This document shows, in pieces, positions 1-8,667 of a stretch of 20,070 nucleotides of DNA. The stretch comes from a virus. Location: the IMG/VR virus record IMGVR_UViG_3300027736_000303, positions 1 to 20,070 of that record; one strand, given 5' to 3'. The notes below the pieces were generated by a model, which worked only from the letters and a program-made list of their open reading frames with translations, did no database searches and was not told where the DNA came from. A program made the translations under genes and the position numbers. How positions within the stretch are numbered: the stretch's first letter is position 1; each line of letters begins with the position of its first letter.

Positions 1-433
1 AAGTATATCCATTCATATCTCCTAATGCAGTACCAGTTGAAACTGTACCATTTATGTTACATCCTCTAGTTAAACCTACTGCAAAATAATTACCATTATT
101 ATCTTCTACAAAAGCGTGTGGTCTTTGAGAAATAGCTTTTTGTAATTCTACTTGCGTAGCTACATCCATTTTTGTCAATACCGCAGTAATTGTTTGAGCA
201 TAAAAAGTAGTTCCATTTTCGTCACTAGACGTAATTGTTTGCTCTAAATTATTCCCACCCTTTACATCGTATTTATACCAGTTTGTACCACTTCCACTAA
301 CCGCAGTTAATGTACCAGCAGTTATAGTTAAAGTTCCTAGTGTACCGTAATCTGCTAGGTATAATGTCTTAATTCCTCCTACTACATCTTTGCAAGGTAG
401 TTTTCTACCCGATGCCATTAAGCAAGTACTCAT
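1..433 (-). CDS. Structural protein, C-terminus outside window; possible tail tube
   Basis: The reading frame starts with ATG at 433 and stays open to the window edge, giving at least 144 residues (begins MSTCLMASGRKLPCKD). It lies just downstream of the major capsid gene, so a virion protein is the natural guess. The visible part is rich in Thr, Gly and Ser, with short beta-strand-like stretches and a segment around residues 105-143 (HAFVEDNNGNYFAVGL, then GTALGDMNGYT) that resembles how tail tube or major tail proteins of Bacteroidota phages read. That resemblance is from memory. The stop codon is not visible, so length and C-terminal domain are unknown. Alternatives are a head decoration or head-tail connector protein. 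The A-rich leader directly before the ATG is typical of this genome. Confidence 0.6.
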   Translation of the reverse strand, partial: MSTCLMASGRKLPCKDVVGGIKTLYLADYGTLGTLTITAGTLTAVSGSGTNWYKYDVKGGNNLEQTITSSDENGTTFYAQTITAVLTKMDVATQVELQKAISQRPHAFVEDNNGNYFAVGLTRGCNINGTVSTGTALGDMNGYT

Positions 434-461
434 ATTTTTTTTATTTAAAAGTTAATAAATA

Positions 462-483
462 GCCTCCCCTATTTCAGAGAGGC
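462..483 (-). terminator. Hairpin between capsid gene and next gene (weak terminator or mRNA processing element)
   Basis: On the minus-strand RNA, GCCUCUCU pairs with GGGGAGGC (8 bp including two G-U pairs) around a 6-nt loop. The wobble pairs only form in the minus-strand transcript, matching the direction of transcription. The sequence after it is UAUUUAUUAAC rather than a clean U-run, so full termination is doubtful. Partial termination or 3'-end protection of the abundant capsid mRNA is plausible. Confidence 0.45.
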
Positions 484-494
484 ATTTAATTTAA

Positions 495-1406
495 TTATGC
501 TATTCCGTAAGTAACTGAATCTGCTCCGATACCTACTTGTAAGCCTCTTGAGAAACGTGCAATAAATCTTACGTTTTTGCTTCCGTCGATGTCAGCCATA
601 TCAATAGTCTTAACAACGTTTGCATCGTCAGCCAATCCAAATCCTACGAATAGGTTTGAGATTTGTGCAGCTACCATTGTGTTAGCTGGTAAACCATTTG
701 CAACGAATATAGAAACTCCGTCAAAAGTTAATTCTTGACCATTGTACCAAGTTGTACCAGCAGCGTTAACACCAGCGTTTGATGTAGCAGCTACAGAGAA
801 ACCTCCTAATGCTCTTACGTATGCTTTAGCTACGTTTTGAGATACATATATTCTTAAGTCTTCAGTTCCATAAAGTGCAGCAGGAATACCGTCTACTACT
901 CTACCCATTTCAGCAATTACGTTTGCAGAAGTAATTGTCAAAGGAGTTCCGATTACAGTTGCTCCGTCTGTTTTAAGTAATTTACCTAATCCGTTTGTAG
1001 CATTCCATAAGAAAGTTTCAGTATCGATAGCAATATCTTTTAATACTTTAGCAATAAAGAAGTCAGAGAAGGTTGCTGGCATAACATCGAAAGAACTAAA
1101 GCCCATTTCGGCGGCTTGCCAATCTTGCTCAAATGGAGTCTTGCACAAGCTCAAATTTACTTGTTTTTCACTGACTGTCAGTACTTTATCTGATAAGGTT
1201 ACTGTTCCAGCATCTGTAAAATCACAAGTTGCATCTGCTACTAATCCAGAGATAACTGCTTTTTTTACTGTTGATTTGTATTTTACGTTTGGAATAACTG
1301 TTACTCCATTGTTTGCGATTGTGTTCGCACTTAATACCGCAGCTGCGATATATTTGCCAGCAAATTCGCCAGCGTAGTTTGATGTAATTGTTGGTTGACT
1401 AGGCAT
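495..1406 (-). CDS. Major capsid protein, probably HK97 fold
   Basis: A 303-residue protein rich in Ala, Val, Gly and Thr with very few Lys/Arg clusters. It lies after a prohead protease gene and an acidic scaffold-like gene, the usual place of a major capsid gene. The sequence reads as a short N-terminal arm, then alternating strands and helices (FSSFDVMPATFSDFFIAK around 103-120; a central segment near 160-200 with IAEMGRVVDGIP), and a C-terminal beta-rich part (FIARFSRGLQVGIGADS) as in HK97-like capsid proteins of Bacteroidota phages. Codons include more GC-containing Ala/Gly codons than neighbours, fitting high expression. The leader is TTAAAAAAAG directly before ATG, with two 14-bp repeats upstream. 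No motif proves the fold; the call rests on position, size and composition. Confidence 0.85.
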   Translation of the reverse strand: MPSQPTITSNYAGEFAGKYIAAAVLSANTIANNGVTVIPNVKYKSTVKKAVISGLVADATCDFTDAGTVTLSDKVLTVSEKQVNLSLCKTPFEQDWQAAEMGFSSFDVMPATFSDFFIAKVLKDIAIDTETFLWNATNGLGKLLKTDGATVIGTPLTITSANVIAEMGRVVDGIPAALYGTEDLRIYVSQNVAKAYVRALGGFSVAATSNAGVNAAGTTWYNGQELTFDGVSIFVANGLPANTMVAAQISNLFVGFGLADDANVVKTIDMADIDGSKNVRFIARFSRGLQVGIGADSVTYGIA

Positions 1407-1414
1407 CTTTTTTT

Positions 1415-1450
1415 AATTTTTTAAGTTTAATTTTTTAAGTTTAATTTTTA
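1415..1450 (-). repeat. Two and a half 14-bp tandem repeats in the capsid gene leader
   Basis: The unit aattttttaagttt (plus strand) occurs at 1415-1428 and 1429-1442, followed by a partial third copy running into the stop of the upstream gene. In the capsid mRNA this gives two copies of AAACUUAAAAAAUU just before the start codon, in an unstructured A-rich leader. It may aid ribosome loading or may be replication slippage in AT-rich DNA. Confidence 0.6.
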
Positions 1451-2044
1451 ATTTGATAATAAAGACATTATTCTCGCTTCTGTAGCAGAGATATTTTGTT
1501 TAGTGTTTGCTTTCCCTAAATTTACTTTAGCGTCTGCTGGTTTGTGTACTGTTGCTTTTTTAGATACACTTGAAAGAGTTTCTTTCATCTTTGAATGAGC
1601 CATAGCCATTTCGTCTAATTTAGCCTGTAGCTCGTCCATTTTAGGTTGTAGTGCTTCCATTACTTTAGTAAGGATTTCCTCTAGTGTAGCTGGTACCGCT
1701 TCTAGTTCTACTTCTGTTTCTGGTGCAGCCTCTTCTAATGGTGCTTCCTCTGTCGCTTCCTCTTCTGGGTCTGCTGACATTTCAGTCTCTCCTACTTCTG
1801 CAATAGGTAAAGCTAACTCGCCAATCATTCCAATTTCGTAAACTTCCAAAGTAGTTCCATCAGCTAAAAGATAAGTCCCAATTTCCAACGGTGTTTTATT
1901 ATCTCCGTCAATAGCAAAAATAGGCTGCCCTACTTCAAAGCTATCTGCTTCAATAACAGTTCCGTTATCTAGAGTCTGCTGCTCTAACTTTACATTTCTG
2001 CGAAGTAACGCATTGATGCGTGATAAAATTTCTGTGTTTTTCAT
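1448..2044 (-). CDS. Probable head scaffold protein
   Basis: A 198-residue protein between the prohead protease and the major capsid gene. The N-terminal ~85 residues are mixed beta-like sequence (DNGTVIEADSFEVGQPIF). Residues ~85-118 form a strongly acidic Glu/Ala/Pro linker, residues ~119-162 a helical coiled-coil candidate (LEEILTKVMEALQPKMDELQ), and the C-terminus is basic (KKATVHKPADAKVNLGK). Acidic linker, coiled coil and basic capsid-binding tail are typical of phage scaffolds, many of which are degraded by the neighbouring protease. The role is inferred from composition and position. A head fibre or decoration protein with an N-terminal beta domain is an alternative. Confidence 0.6.
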   Translation of the reverse strand: MKNTEILSRINALLRRNVKLEQQTLDNGTVIEADSFEVGQPIFAIDGDNKTPLEIGTYLLADGTTLEVYEIGMIGELALPIAEVGETEMSADPEEEATEEAPLEEAAPETEVELEAVPATLEEILTKVMEALQPKMDELQAKLDEMAMAHSKMKETLSSVSKKATVHKPADAKVNLGKANTKQNISATEARIMSLLSN

Positions 2045-2102
2045 ATTTATAATTTATTAATTCTTAACATATAACGAACTGATATTTTTTTTTGCATTTT
2101 CG

Positions 2103-2252
2103 TTATGCTTTTTTGTATATAGTTCCTATTCCTTGTGCTTGTAAAGAGCCATCACAACACTTCCTAGAGTATTTATTATCTGGACATAAACAACCTCTCT
2201 TGTCGTTTTTAGGACTTGTCCTACTTGGTGTTTTAAAATCTTTATCTGCCAT
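2103..2252 (-). CDS. Small Cys-containing protein, 49 aa
   Basis: ATG at 2252 to TAA at 2103, overlapping the end of the prohead protease gene by 11 bp, which suggests translational coupling. The product is basic at the N-terminus (MADKDFKTPSRTSPKNDKRG) and has the cluster CLCPDNKYSRKCCDGSLQAQ. CxC followed by CC could bind a metal. I recall similar short proteins with a KCCDGSL-type motif next to head genes in other Bacteroidota phages, but function is unknown. Fifty-eight bases separate its stop from the scaffold start, with no hairpin or promoter seen there. Confidence 0.7.
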   Translation of the reverse strand: MADKDFKTPSRTSPKNDKRGCLCPDNKYSRKCCDGSLQAQGIGTIYKKA

Positions 2253-2856
2253 AGTTTAAAAGTGTTTGAAGTTCTAATAATTCTAATCCAGCTAGTATTT
2301 GCACTTCTGTATCGTCAACTTTTGAAAGTGGAGTCTTTGCTTTGTCTGCAAAATATCCCTCAATACTAAATCCTTTTACCTTACCCGTTTTAATAAAGTC
2401 ATTCCAGATAACATCGTTTGCAACTTTAATAGTTCCCATCCAAGTTCCTACTGGTACATTTAATTCGTAAAGTTTTGATTTGTCTTTATCTGTGTCTTCT
2501 ACTATCCAAGACTCTACCATAGTTAAACCAGTAATAGACTCCATATGTTCGAATGTAGCATTTGATTGGTTGCCATTTTGAAAGAACATCTCCATACATC
2601 TACGAATAGTATCTTTACTAAAATAAATGTAATACTCTCCCTCCTTATCGTCGTTTCTGTAGATAGGTTTATCTGGGACTAACATAGCACCCATAATGAT
2701 TTTTTTCTCTTTGTCTACTTCCGCAAACTTGTATTCTTTTTGCTCTGTTTTTAAAGCAATAAAATCCTCTTCTATAGCTGGACTTTCAACAATCGAAATT
2801 GCATCAATTCCAGATAACTCCATATCCTCGTCAATAATTAATTCTATTAGTCTCAT
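2242..2856 (-). CDS. Prohead protease, XkdF-like serine protease
   Basis: A 204-residue protein reading as the XkdF-type phage serine protease family, which processes scaffold and capsid proteins during head maturation. The N-terminus has DAISIVESPAIEEDFIAL, typical of this family in Bacteroidota phages. A beta-rich core follows (KIIMGAMLVPDKPIYR at 52-67). Candidate catalytic residues are His104 in TFEHMES and Ser164 in GFSIEG, with Glu116 (VESWIVED) nearby as a possible third member. GTWMGTIKV (137-145) and KVKGFSIEGYF are the most recognisable blocks. It precedes the 49-aa gene, scaffold and capsid, consistent with processing them. The C-terminal ~30 residues may be trimmed by self-cleavage. 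Active-site assignment is by motif reading. Confidence 0.85.
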   Translation of the reverse strand: MRLIELIIDEDMELSGIDAISIVESPAIEEDFIALKTEQKEYKFAEVDKEKKIIMGAMLVPDKPIYRNDDKEGEYYIYFSKDTIRRCMEMFFQNGNQSNATFEHMESITGLTMVESWIVEDTDKDKSKLYELNVPVGTWMGTIKVANDVIWNDFIKTGKVKGFSIEGYFADKAKTPLSKVDDTEVQILAGLELLELQTLLNYGR

Positions 2857-2885
2857 ATTAATTTCTTTTTTTATATAACGTTTAT

Positions 2886-4820
2886 TTATCCTAAAGTTGC
2901 ATTTTGAACTATCCCTCTGTTTAATGATTGTTGACTTGTTACATCTCCACCTACTACAAATGCTTTTAAAGGTTGTGTTTCTTTATTTAATCCTATACTT
3001 TCTGCTATTTGATTTGCTCCACTTGGCCCTACTACGTTAAAACTTGGTGCTGGTGGTACTGCTCCTCCTCCTCCACCTCCACCGGCTGCTCCTCCACCAC
3101 CACCTCCACCGCCTGAAAGTAATGCTTTTGCTCTTGCAATATTAGCCAAAATTGTAGCCGTACCAGTAGCATAAAATGCTATTTTAGTTGCTAAATATAC
3201 TGCTGGTGCTGCTGGTCCGGGTGCTCCAGTTGCTGCACCAGCTGCACTTTGTTCTGTTCCTTGCATCATTTTTGAAAATGCGACTGCACTATCTACACCT
3301 ATTTGAACTAAAGCTAGTGCTTTCATAGCTGCTTGACCAGCTTTGCCTTTTGCTAATCCAGTCGCTTGTATTGAAGATAATAATTCCTCTCCACTCTTTG
3401 CTATACTTCCTACTGCTTCTGTTGTAGCTTGGAATGATTGTATTTTTCGTTGTCTTTCCTCTTCCTCTCTTTTTTCTCTTTCTGATACACTATCGTAGTA
3501 TATTTGAGCAAGTGCTAATTCTTGTGCTCTTTGTCTTTCTAACTCTTCCTCTTTAAATTTAACATCGTTAGCTGCTTTATTTTCAAGTCCAGTTGTGTCT
3601 ATTGCATCTGGTATTACTTCCTCTTCTCTTAATTTTTTATTATATTCGTCTGTTAGTTTTTTTAAGTTTTCTAATTTTTCGTGCTCTGATAAAACTTCGT
3701 CTTTTTTATGTTGTTTGCCTTTTTCTGCATCCTCAGCATCCTGCTTATTTTTACTAACTCTATAACCGTCTCTTTCATTTGTTAATTCACGAATAGAATC
3801 TTGAGTAGCTTTTAAAGTTGCTGCCCCTTCTGCTTTAGTTTTTTCTGGGTCAAAAGCTAATTTAGTAATATAGTCAGTAGCTTTTGAGGCAAAATTCTCA
3901 TCTATCTTTCCTTTGATTTCAATGCCGGGGATTTTATTAGCTAAATCAATTATTTTATTAATTGCAGTTGCAGCAGTTTCAAATAATATTCTTTGCGGAA
4001 TACTTACAAAGTCTATAAAAGATTTTAACCTTTCGTAATTTCTTTGAGCAGCCTCTGCTTCTAGTTTATTAGTTAATTGTAATCCTTTTACTCTGCTAAT
4101 ATTTGCATCAATAGTCGCTTGAGTTGCTTTTATTTTAATATCTAAAATTTGCTGCTCACTTTTGCCTTGTAATTTTAAGGTATTGTCCATCGACTTTGCA
4201 GACTTTAAATTTTCATTTGCTGTCTGTACATTTTGTTCTGCTAATTGGTTTAACTTTTTTTGTTCATTTGAAACTCCATTAACCGCCTCTTTAATATCAT
4301 CCCAATAAGCATATAAAGCACCAGCAGCAATTACTAATAAACCTATTCCAGTAGCACCTATTGCATTTTTAATTCCAGCAAAAACACTTTTAGCAACTGC
4401 ACCTAATTGTTGAAAGCTATCTCTTGCCTCTCCTAATCCTTGCAGACCTTGTGCCAAAGCCATAGCACTCTGAACTTGTAAAAGTTGCTCTTGTAATTTT
4501 TTACTCTCAACTCCAGCTAAACCTAAAGCACCTTGGTAAGCAGCAAAGCCACTCGCCACACCAGTAAGTGATGCACTTAATGCTTTAAACTTTGCATCTG
4601 GATTAAATGCATCGGTTAAGTTTTTTGCATCGCCTATACGGTCTTTTAGTTCTGCTGCTCTTTTAGCTGCCTCAACTGCTTCTCTTGAAGTTGCACCAAA
4701 TTTATCAGCCAAAGTTTGTACATCTGCTTGTGCTTCTCTTAATTGGCTTTTTAAACTACCTAAAGACTTGTCTGCTTGTTGAGCATTTACGTTTAAATTA
4801 ATATCTATTTCTTGTGCCAT
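2886..4820 (-). CDS. Tail tape measure protein
   Basis: A 644-residue protein with the usual marks of a tape measure. There is an N-terminal coiled-coil region with Gln/Ala/Lys repeats (residues ~12-65), a hydrophobic segment at ~154-173 (NAIGATGIGLLVIAAGALYA) able to span a membrane, long charged helices (~180-260 and ~360-470, with many Glu/Lys/Arg), a second Ala-rich hydrophobic stretch (~500-565) and a Gly-rich low-complexity run (~568-587). In siphoviruses this protein sets tail length; at about 1.5 Angstrom per residue it would fit a tail of roughly 100 nm or less. It follows the tail proteins and precedes the head protease, an unusual position. Its start overlaps the preceding 50-aa ORF by 16 bp. 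Confidence 0.85.
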   Translation of the reverse strand: MAQEIDINLNVNAQQADKSLGSLKSQLREAQADVQTLADKFGATSREAVEAAKRAAELKDRIGDAKNLTDAFNPDAKFKALSASLTGVASGFAAYQGALGLAGVESKKLQEQLLQVQSAMALAQGLQGLGEARDSFQQLGAVAKSVFAGIKNAIGATGIGLLVIAAGALYAYWDDIKEAVNGVSNEQKKLNQLAEQNVQTANENLKSAKSMDNTLKLQGKSEQQILDIKIKATQATIDANISRVKGLQLTNKLEAEAAQRNYERLKSFIDFVSIPQRILFETAATAINKIIDLANKIPGIEIKGKIDENFASKATDYITKLAFDPEKTKAEGAATLKATQDSIRELTNERDGYRVSKNKQDAEDAEKGKQHKKDEVLSEHEKLENLKKLTDEYNKKLREEEVIPDAIDTTGLENKAANDVKFKEEELERQRAQELALAQIYYDSVSEREKREEEERQRKIQSFQATTEAVGSIAKSGEELLSSIQATGLAKGKAGQAAMKALALVQIGVDSAVAFSKMMQGTEQSAAGAATGAPGPAAPAVYLATKIAFYATGTATILANIARAKALLSGGGGGGGGAAGGGGGGGAVPPAPSFNVVGPSGANQIAESIGLNKETQPLKAFVVGGDVTSQQSLNRGIVQNATLG

Positions 4821-4957
4821 TTCAATAGTCTTTTATGTTGTTTAAATGCCTCCATCCAAGTTTCTGGATGTTTGTTTTTTCCTTTTGCTATTTCTATTAG
4901 TTCACTTTGTCCGTAGTGACTAGATGCTTTTAGTAGGTTTAATATTTGCTCTATCAT
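4805..4957 (-). CDS. Small tail-module protein, 50 aa
   Basis: ATG at 4957 overlaps the stop of the 877-aa tail gene (ATGA), and its TAG at 4805 lies 16 bp inside the tape measure gene. Both ends are thus stitched to tail genes, which supports real translation. The product (MIEQILNLLKASSHYGQSEL...) is short, helical and basic, with His/Lys near the end. No known motif seen. Its position directly before the tape measure suggests a tail assembly helper or a translational coupler, which is inference. Confidence 0.65.
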   Translation of the reverse strand: MIEQILNLLKASSHYGQSELIEIAKGKNKHPETWMEAFKQHKRLLKWHKK

Positions 4958-7587
4958 ATTGCAGTCTGTGTTACCATTATATATTCTAATTTTTGTGATA
5001 CTCCTCCTATTCTATAATCTAAAATTACTGCATCGCTTCTGTCTAATCCAGTTGCATTTGCTGGTACTGTAACACTTAATACTATATCTGTTTTATTATT
5101 ATTTGAGTCAGTATAAGTTAAGAATCCAGCCGGTGATTTTACATCAAAAGTATCGTAATCATTTAAATAAATTACTACTTGAAATGTCAATGCTTGGTTG
5201 TTTGTTTGAATATTATTCATACTTGCTATTCTATATCCTACTGTACTTGCAGCATTTAATCCTCTGTAATCTGTCAATAGTTCCAAGTCAGTTTCTCCGG
5301 TTGTTAAATCCGTAGTAAATGAATTAATTATATATCTTTTATTTCTAATAACTAACCTATCATTTAAAGCAATTCCTAAAGGAATGCCTCCTCCATTTGT
5401 AACTGTACTTCCTAGTAGACTTGCCGGTAGTAATGCTTTTACTTTTATTAATCTAGTTTTAATATCATAAAGATTATCTACAAAGTTTTTATAGTGTCTA
5501 TAATATAGTCCTTGAGGGGCTAGTAAATTTAGCCAACTGGATTGCTCGTTACCAAAATTCATAGTCATTAATTGTGAGTGAGTTGCATCTGTCGGCATAC
5601 TATCATACTCATTTGAGAAACGATTATAGTTACTTATTTGTGTTGCTGCTCCACTTGAATTAGTCATATAAATTCTATCAGCACCAGTTAACGGAGTTAC
5701 TAACGAATTACAATAAATAAGCATTGGTTTTGGCTTATATGGTTTTACATCTTTATCTACTAATGTAGCAGTCTGAAATAATTTGCCTTGCTTTGGAACT
5801 TCAAATAAAACATTCTCAAAGGGTAGTTTAATATCATAAGTTGATGACTCTGTAATCTTATCTGAATTGTAAATTAAATCTCCATAATTTTGTTGATATA
5901 AACCTTTGTAGGCATTGTTTAATATATTCTTACTTTCCTCGTATTTAAAGTTTATACTTTTGAATAACTTTGGCTTATTTATGCTCATTTCGTTTTCATA
6001 AGTGTACTCTGTTATATCTAATGTTTTACCAGCGTTGTAATACATTTCAAGAGGTATAAATTCATAAATATTGTTCGGTCTTGGAATAATCATTAAGTTA
6101 AATGCCTTTATTATACCAGTAATAAAATCCACAATTTTAATATCCGGCATATAATTACCTATTGGAATATAAGTGTTTGTAGTATTATTACTAATAGCTG
6201 AAGAGACTATTTGATTAAAACTAGTGTTATTTGTAGTTCTGTTTCTTAAAAATTCTGTTTTTACTAAACGTAAAGTAGAATTAATTGTCATCGAACTACT
6301 AGAACTTATTTTAAATGTATACGAATGTGACGGACCACTTCCTATTGGATTTGATATTAAATAATCTATTGTAATCAAATCAGTAGAAACTCCTATTAAC
6401 TCTAAAGCAGAAAAAAGTATTCCATCTCTATAAACATAAAAAGTATATGGTGTTGTTATATTTGAAGGTGTAAAAGTAATAGCAATAGATAATGTTTTAT
6501 ATATTATTTCATAAGTTGTGGTATTACTAAAAGTTACATAACTTGAATTAGAAATTGTAAGAGTATCTGTTACGAAATTTATTTCTGGAAATGCTGGAGA
6601 CGAGGGTAATAATGCATAAAAATTTAATAATATAGGTTCACTTTTAAAAGTTATTGTTTCTGCTGGTTTTAAATATAAATATAGTTTTGTCCATTGGTCT
6701 AAATTAAAAAAACTCCCAGTAAATGTTATTTCATATTTAGCTTGTATTTTTGCAAATATATCTGAAACTTTTATTGCTGGAAATAACTCTTCCCATATAA
6801 TAGCACCAGCTAAAGTAGTTATGTCTTCTGTCGGTCTTAATGGGTCTTGGTAATAATATTTTTTTAGATTTCCTATTAATGGGTATTTGACTCCAGCAAT
6901 ATCAGTTGTTATTCTAGTTTTTACATTTGTACTATTATACTCGTGATTAAAACTTGAAAAATCTAAAATTTGTAATTTTTCGTCTTTAATTATATCTTTT
7001 AGTTGAGTTAGTTTGCCATAAAAAGTAACTGAATAGCTTTCAATAAATCCATCTTTTTTGTCTGCCTTCTCTAATTGAATAGTTCCGTTTCTAAATCTAT
7101 GCGTGTTAATCTCGATATAAGCATCGTATCTCATTCTGTGGTCAAATCCATTGTCTATTGAACTTTCATACCAGTGAGATAATATTTGATTGTTATTATT
7201 TGATGCTGGTATTGAGAAACTCTGTGTATAGTCAGTGTATAATTTACCTATGTCGTTTGCGTTCCCAATTTGGGAAGTAATACTAATTTTTTCGTCTTTG
7301 AATAAATCTAGTCTTTGATAATCACTTCTATATATTTCAAACGTGTCAGTTGCTTGTACCGGTAAATCATATTGTAAAGTTAAAACTGTTGTAGTGTTTG
7401 AAAGAATCCAACTTGTTAAATTGTTACTGATTCCAGAAGTCATTTTAATATAATAACCAGCGTACTGATTAGTAGTCATAGTTATACTAGGAGTGACTGT
7501 AAAAAATGGCGAAGTATTATCGCTATTAATTGTGCCTCCTATTACTAAAGTATTTTTTTTAATATAGACCTCTACGCTTAATTTCAT
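4954..7587 (-). CDS. Large tail protein (tail tip/Tal-like) with C-terminal BACON-like domain
   Basis: An 877-residue, Asn/Thr/Ile-rich, beta-dominated protein. Residues ~93-128 (LDLFKDEKISITSQIGNAND, then YTDYTQSFSIPAS) resemble a block I associate with large tail proteins of Bacteroidota phages. A middle region (~460-720) with IKAFNLMIIPRPNNIYEFIP and a late ETDLELLTDYR recalls the hub domain of tail-associated (Tal/gp27-like) proteins. The last ~82 residues (796-877) read like a BACON-type beta-sandwich: a VTVPAN strand, an R-S-D-A-V turn, and a final IMVTQ strand. Its start overlaps the stop of the 359-aa gene (TAATG). Likely at the tail tip and involved in host contact. Domain calls are from memory and could be wrong in detail. 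Confidence 0.7.
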   Translation of the reverse strand: MKLSVEVYIKKNTLVIGGTINSDNTSPFFTVTPSITMTTNQYAGYYIKMTSGISNNLTSWILSNTTTVLTLQYDLPVQATDTFEIYRSDYQRLDLFKDEKISITSQIGNANDIGKLYTDYTQSFSIPASNNNNQILSHWYESSIDNGFDHRMRYDAYIEINTHRFRNGTIQLEKADKKDGFIESYSVTFYGKLTQLKDIIKDEKLQILDFSSFNHEYNSTNVKTRITTDIAGVKYPLIGNLKKYYYQDPLRPTEDITTLAGAIIWEELFPAIKVSDIFAKIQAKYEITFTGSFFNLDQWTKLYLYLKPAETITFKSEPILLNFYALLPSSPAFPEINFVTDTLTISNSSYVTFSNTTTYEIIYKTLSIAITFTPSNITTPYTFYVYRDGILFSALELIGVSTDLITIDYLISNPIGSGPSHSYTFKISSSSSMTINSTLRLVKTEFLRNRTTNNTSFNQIVSSAISNNTTNTYIPIGNYMPDIKIVDFITGIIKAFNLMIIPRPNNIYEFIPLEMYYNAGKTLDITEYTYENEMSINKPKLFKSINFKYEESKNILNNAYKGLYQQNYGDLIYNSDKITESSTYDIKLPFENVLFEVPKQGKLFQTATLVDKDVKPYKPKPMLIYCNSLVTPLTGADRIYMTNSSGAATQISNYNRFSNEYDSMPTDATHSQLMTMNFGNEQSSWLNLLAPQGLYYRHYKNFVDNLYDIKTRLIKVKALLPASLLGSTVTNGGGIPLGIALNDRLVIRNKRYIINSFTTDLTTGETDLELLTDYRGLNAASTVGYRIASMNNIQTNNQALTFQVVIYLNDYDTFDVKSPAGFLTYTDSNNNKTDIVLSVTVPANATGLDRSDAVILDYRIGGVSQKLEYIMVTQTAI

Positions 7588-8666
7588 TATACGATGTTGT
7601 TAATTAGTTTATTCGCAAAGTCAAACTCCAAAGTATAGTTTATGTTTTTATCTTTTAAGTATGTTTTCTTTTGCATACTAGTAGTTTTAATTGTAACTGG
7701 TATTTCACTATTTGTAAGCAAAATTGTATCACTTAACATTAAATCTTGTATCAACTCAAAATATTCCTCTGCAATAAACCCAGTATTTACTTTTATACTT
7801 CCGTTACCATTTATATTAAATGGCTTTGTTTGGCCTCTACGTGCATCGTAGTTTACATTCTTTTGCATTAATGCGTAATCACTATTTTTTATATTAATAG
7901 AATTATAACTGGCTTTAAAAAATGTAAATTGATTCCAGCCTCCATACTTATTTACAAACCACATAGCCTGTACTGGATATGTAGGCTCACACACTTCTAC
8001 TGTTTCAACTTTATATATCTGCTCGTTATTTTCGTCTACTATTGCTACATAAACACTTGCATTATATACTAAAGGAATTGCGTAATTAAAAAAATCATTT
8101 TGGCCATTATAAAATGTTTGTGATTTTAAAAGGTCATTAGCTTTGTCATACCATTTTGCAGTATAAACATCATTTATATTTTTACATATAAAATTATAAT
8201 AAGGTATTGTATCACTCCAGTAAACTTTTAAATTTGGATTTGCTAATAATAAGTATGGGAATGGGTCTGTAATATCGTAATTCATTCCCTCCTCTACAGT
8301 TGAATATCCATTTACACCAACAAAAGAAATTGTGCTTAATAAAGTATATGTAGTTCCATCTGTACTATAATAAGTTTTGTATTCTCCTATGCACCATTCT
8401 TTGTTTCCAGCAGTAGTAACATTATTACTCGTATATTTCAAAGCATATTTATCTATGTACTCTAAAATAAATGGAGATATATTATAGTTTGTTTCTGTTT
8501 GTGTTACAGATGCAATTGCCTCACTCATTATATAAGTTGGTACTGTAGGGACTGTGTCTCCTTTATTCCAAAGTTTTAACTCTACTTTAGTTCTTACTTG
8601 AGTTGCCTCGTTTATAATTATTTCAAATGGACTTCTAGCTAGTATTACTTTTATTGATGCTGGCAT
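7587..8666 (-). CDS. Tail structural protein, 359 aa, Dit-like position
   Basis: A beta-rich protein with many aromatic residues, directly before the 877-aa tail protein and one base after the gp10-like gene. The C-terminal third has the pattern WFVNKYGGWNQFTFFKASYN (~236-255), then RGQTKPFNINGNGSIKVNTG and a repeated strand pattern ending in YTLEFDFANKLINNI. I associate this arrangement with a protein that travels with the large tail-tip gene in Bacteroidota phages, but no catalytic motif is visible. By position it may be a distal tail or baseplate-type protein. The family name is unknown to me, so the function is inferred from context. Confidence 0.6.
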   Translation of the reverse strand: MPASIKVILARSPFEIIINEATQVRTKVELKLWNKGDTVPTVPTYIMSEAIASVTQTETNYNISPFILEYIDKYALKYTSNNVTTAGNKEWCIGEYKTYYSTDGTTYTLLSTISFVGVNGYSTVEEGMNYDITDPFPYLLLANPNLKVYWSDTIPYYNFICKNINDVYTAKWYDKANDLLKSQTFYNGQNDFFNYAIPLVYNASVYVAIVDENNEQIYKVETVEVCEPTYPVQAMWFVNKYGGWNQFTFFKASYNSINIKNSDYALMQKNVNYDARRGQTKPFNINGNGSIKVNTGFIAEEYFELIQDLMLSDTILLTNSEIPVTIKTTSMQKKTYLKDKNINYTLEFDFANKLINNIV

Positions 8667-8667
8667 A

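Noticed and set aside
3058-3117. GC-richer Gly-codon run in the tape measure gene as a repeat array or insertion
   Set aside because: It is an in-frame Gly/Ala low-complexity linker, common in tape measure proteins; no unit repeat or element boundary.
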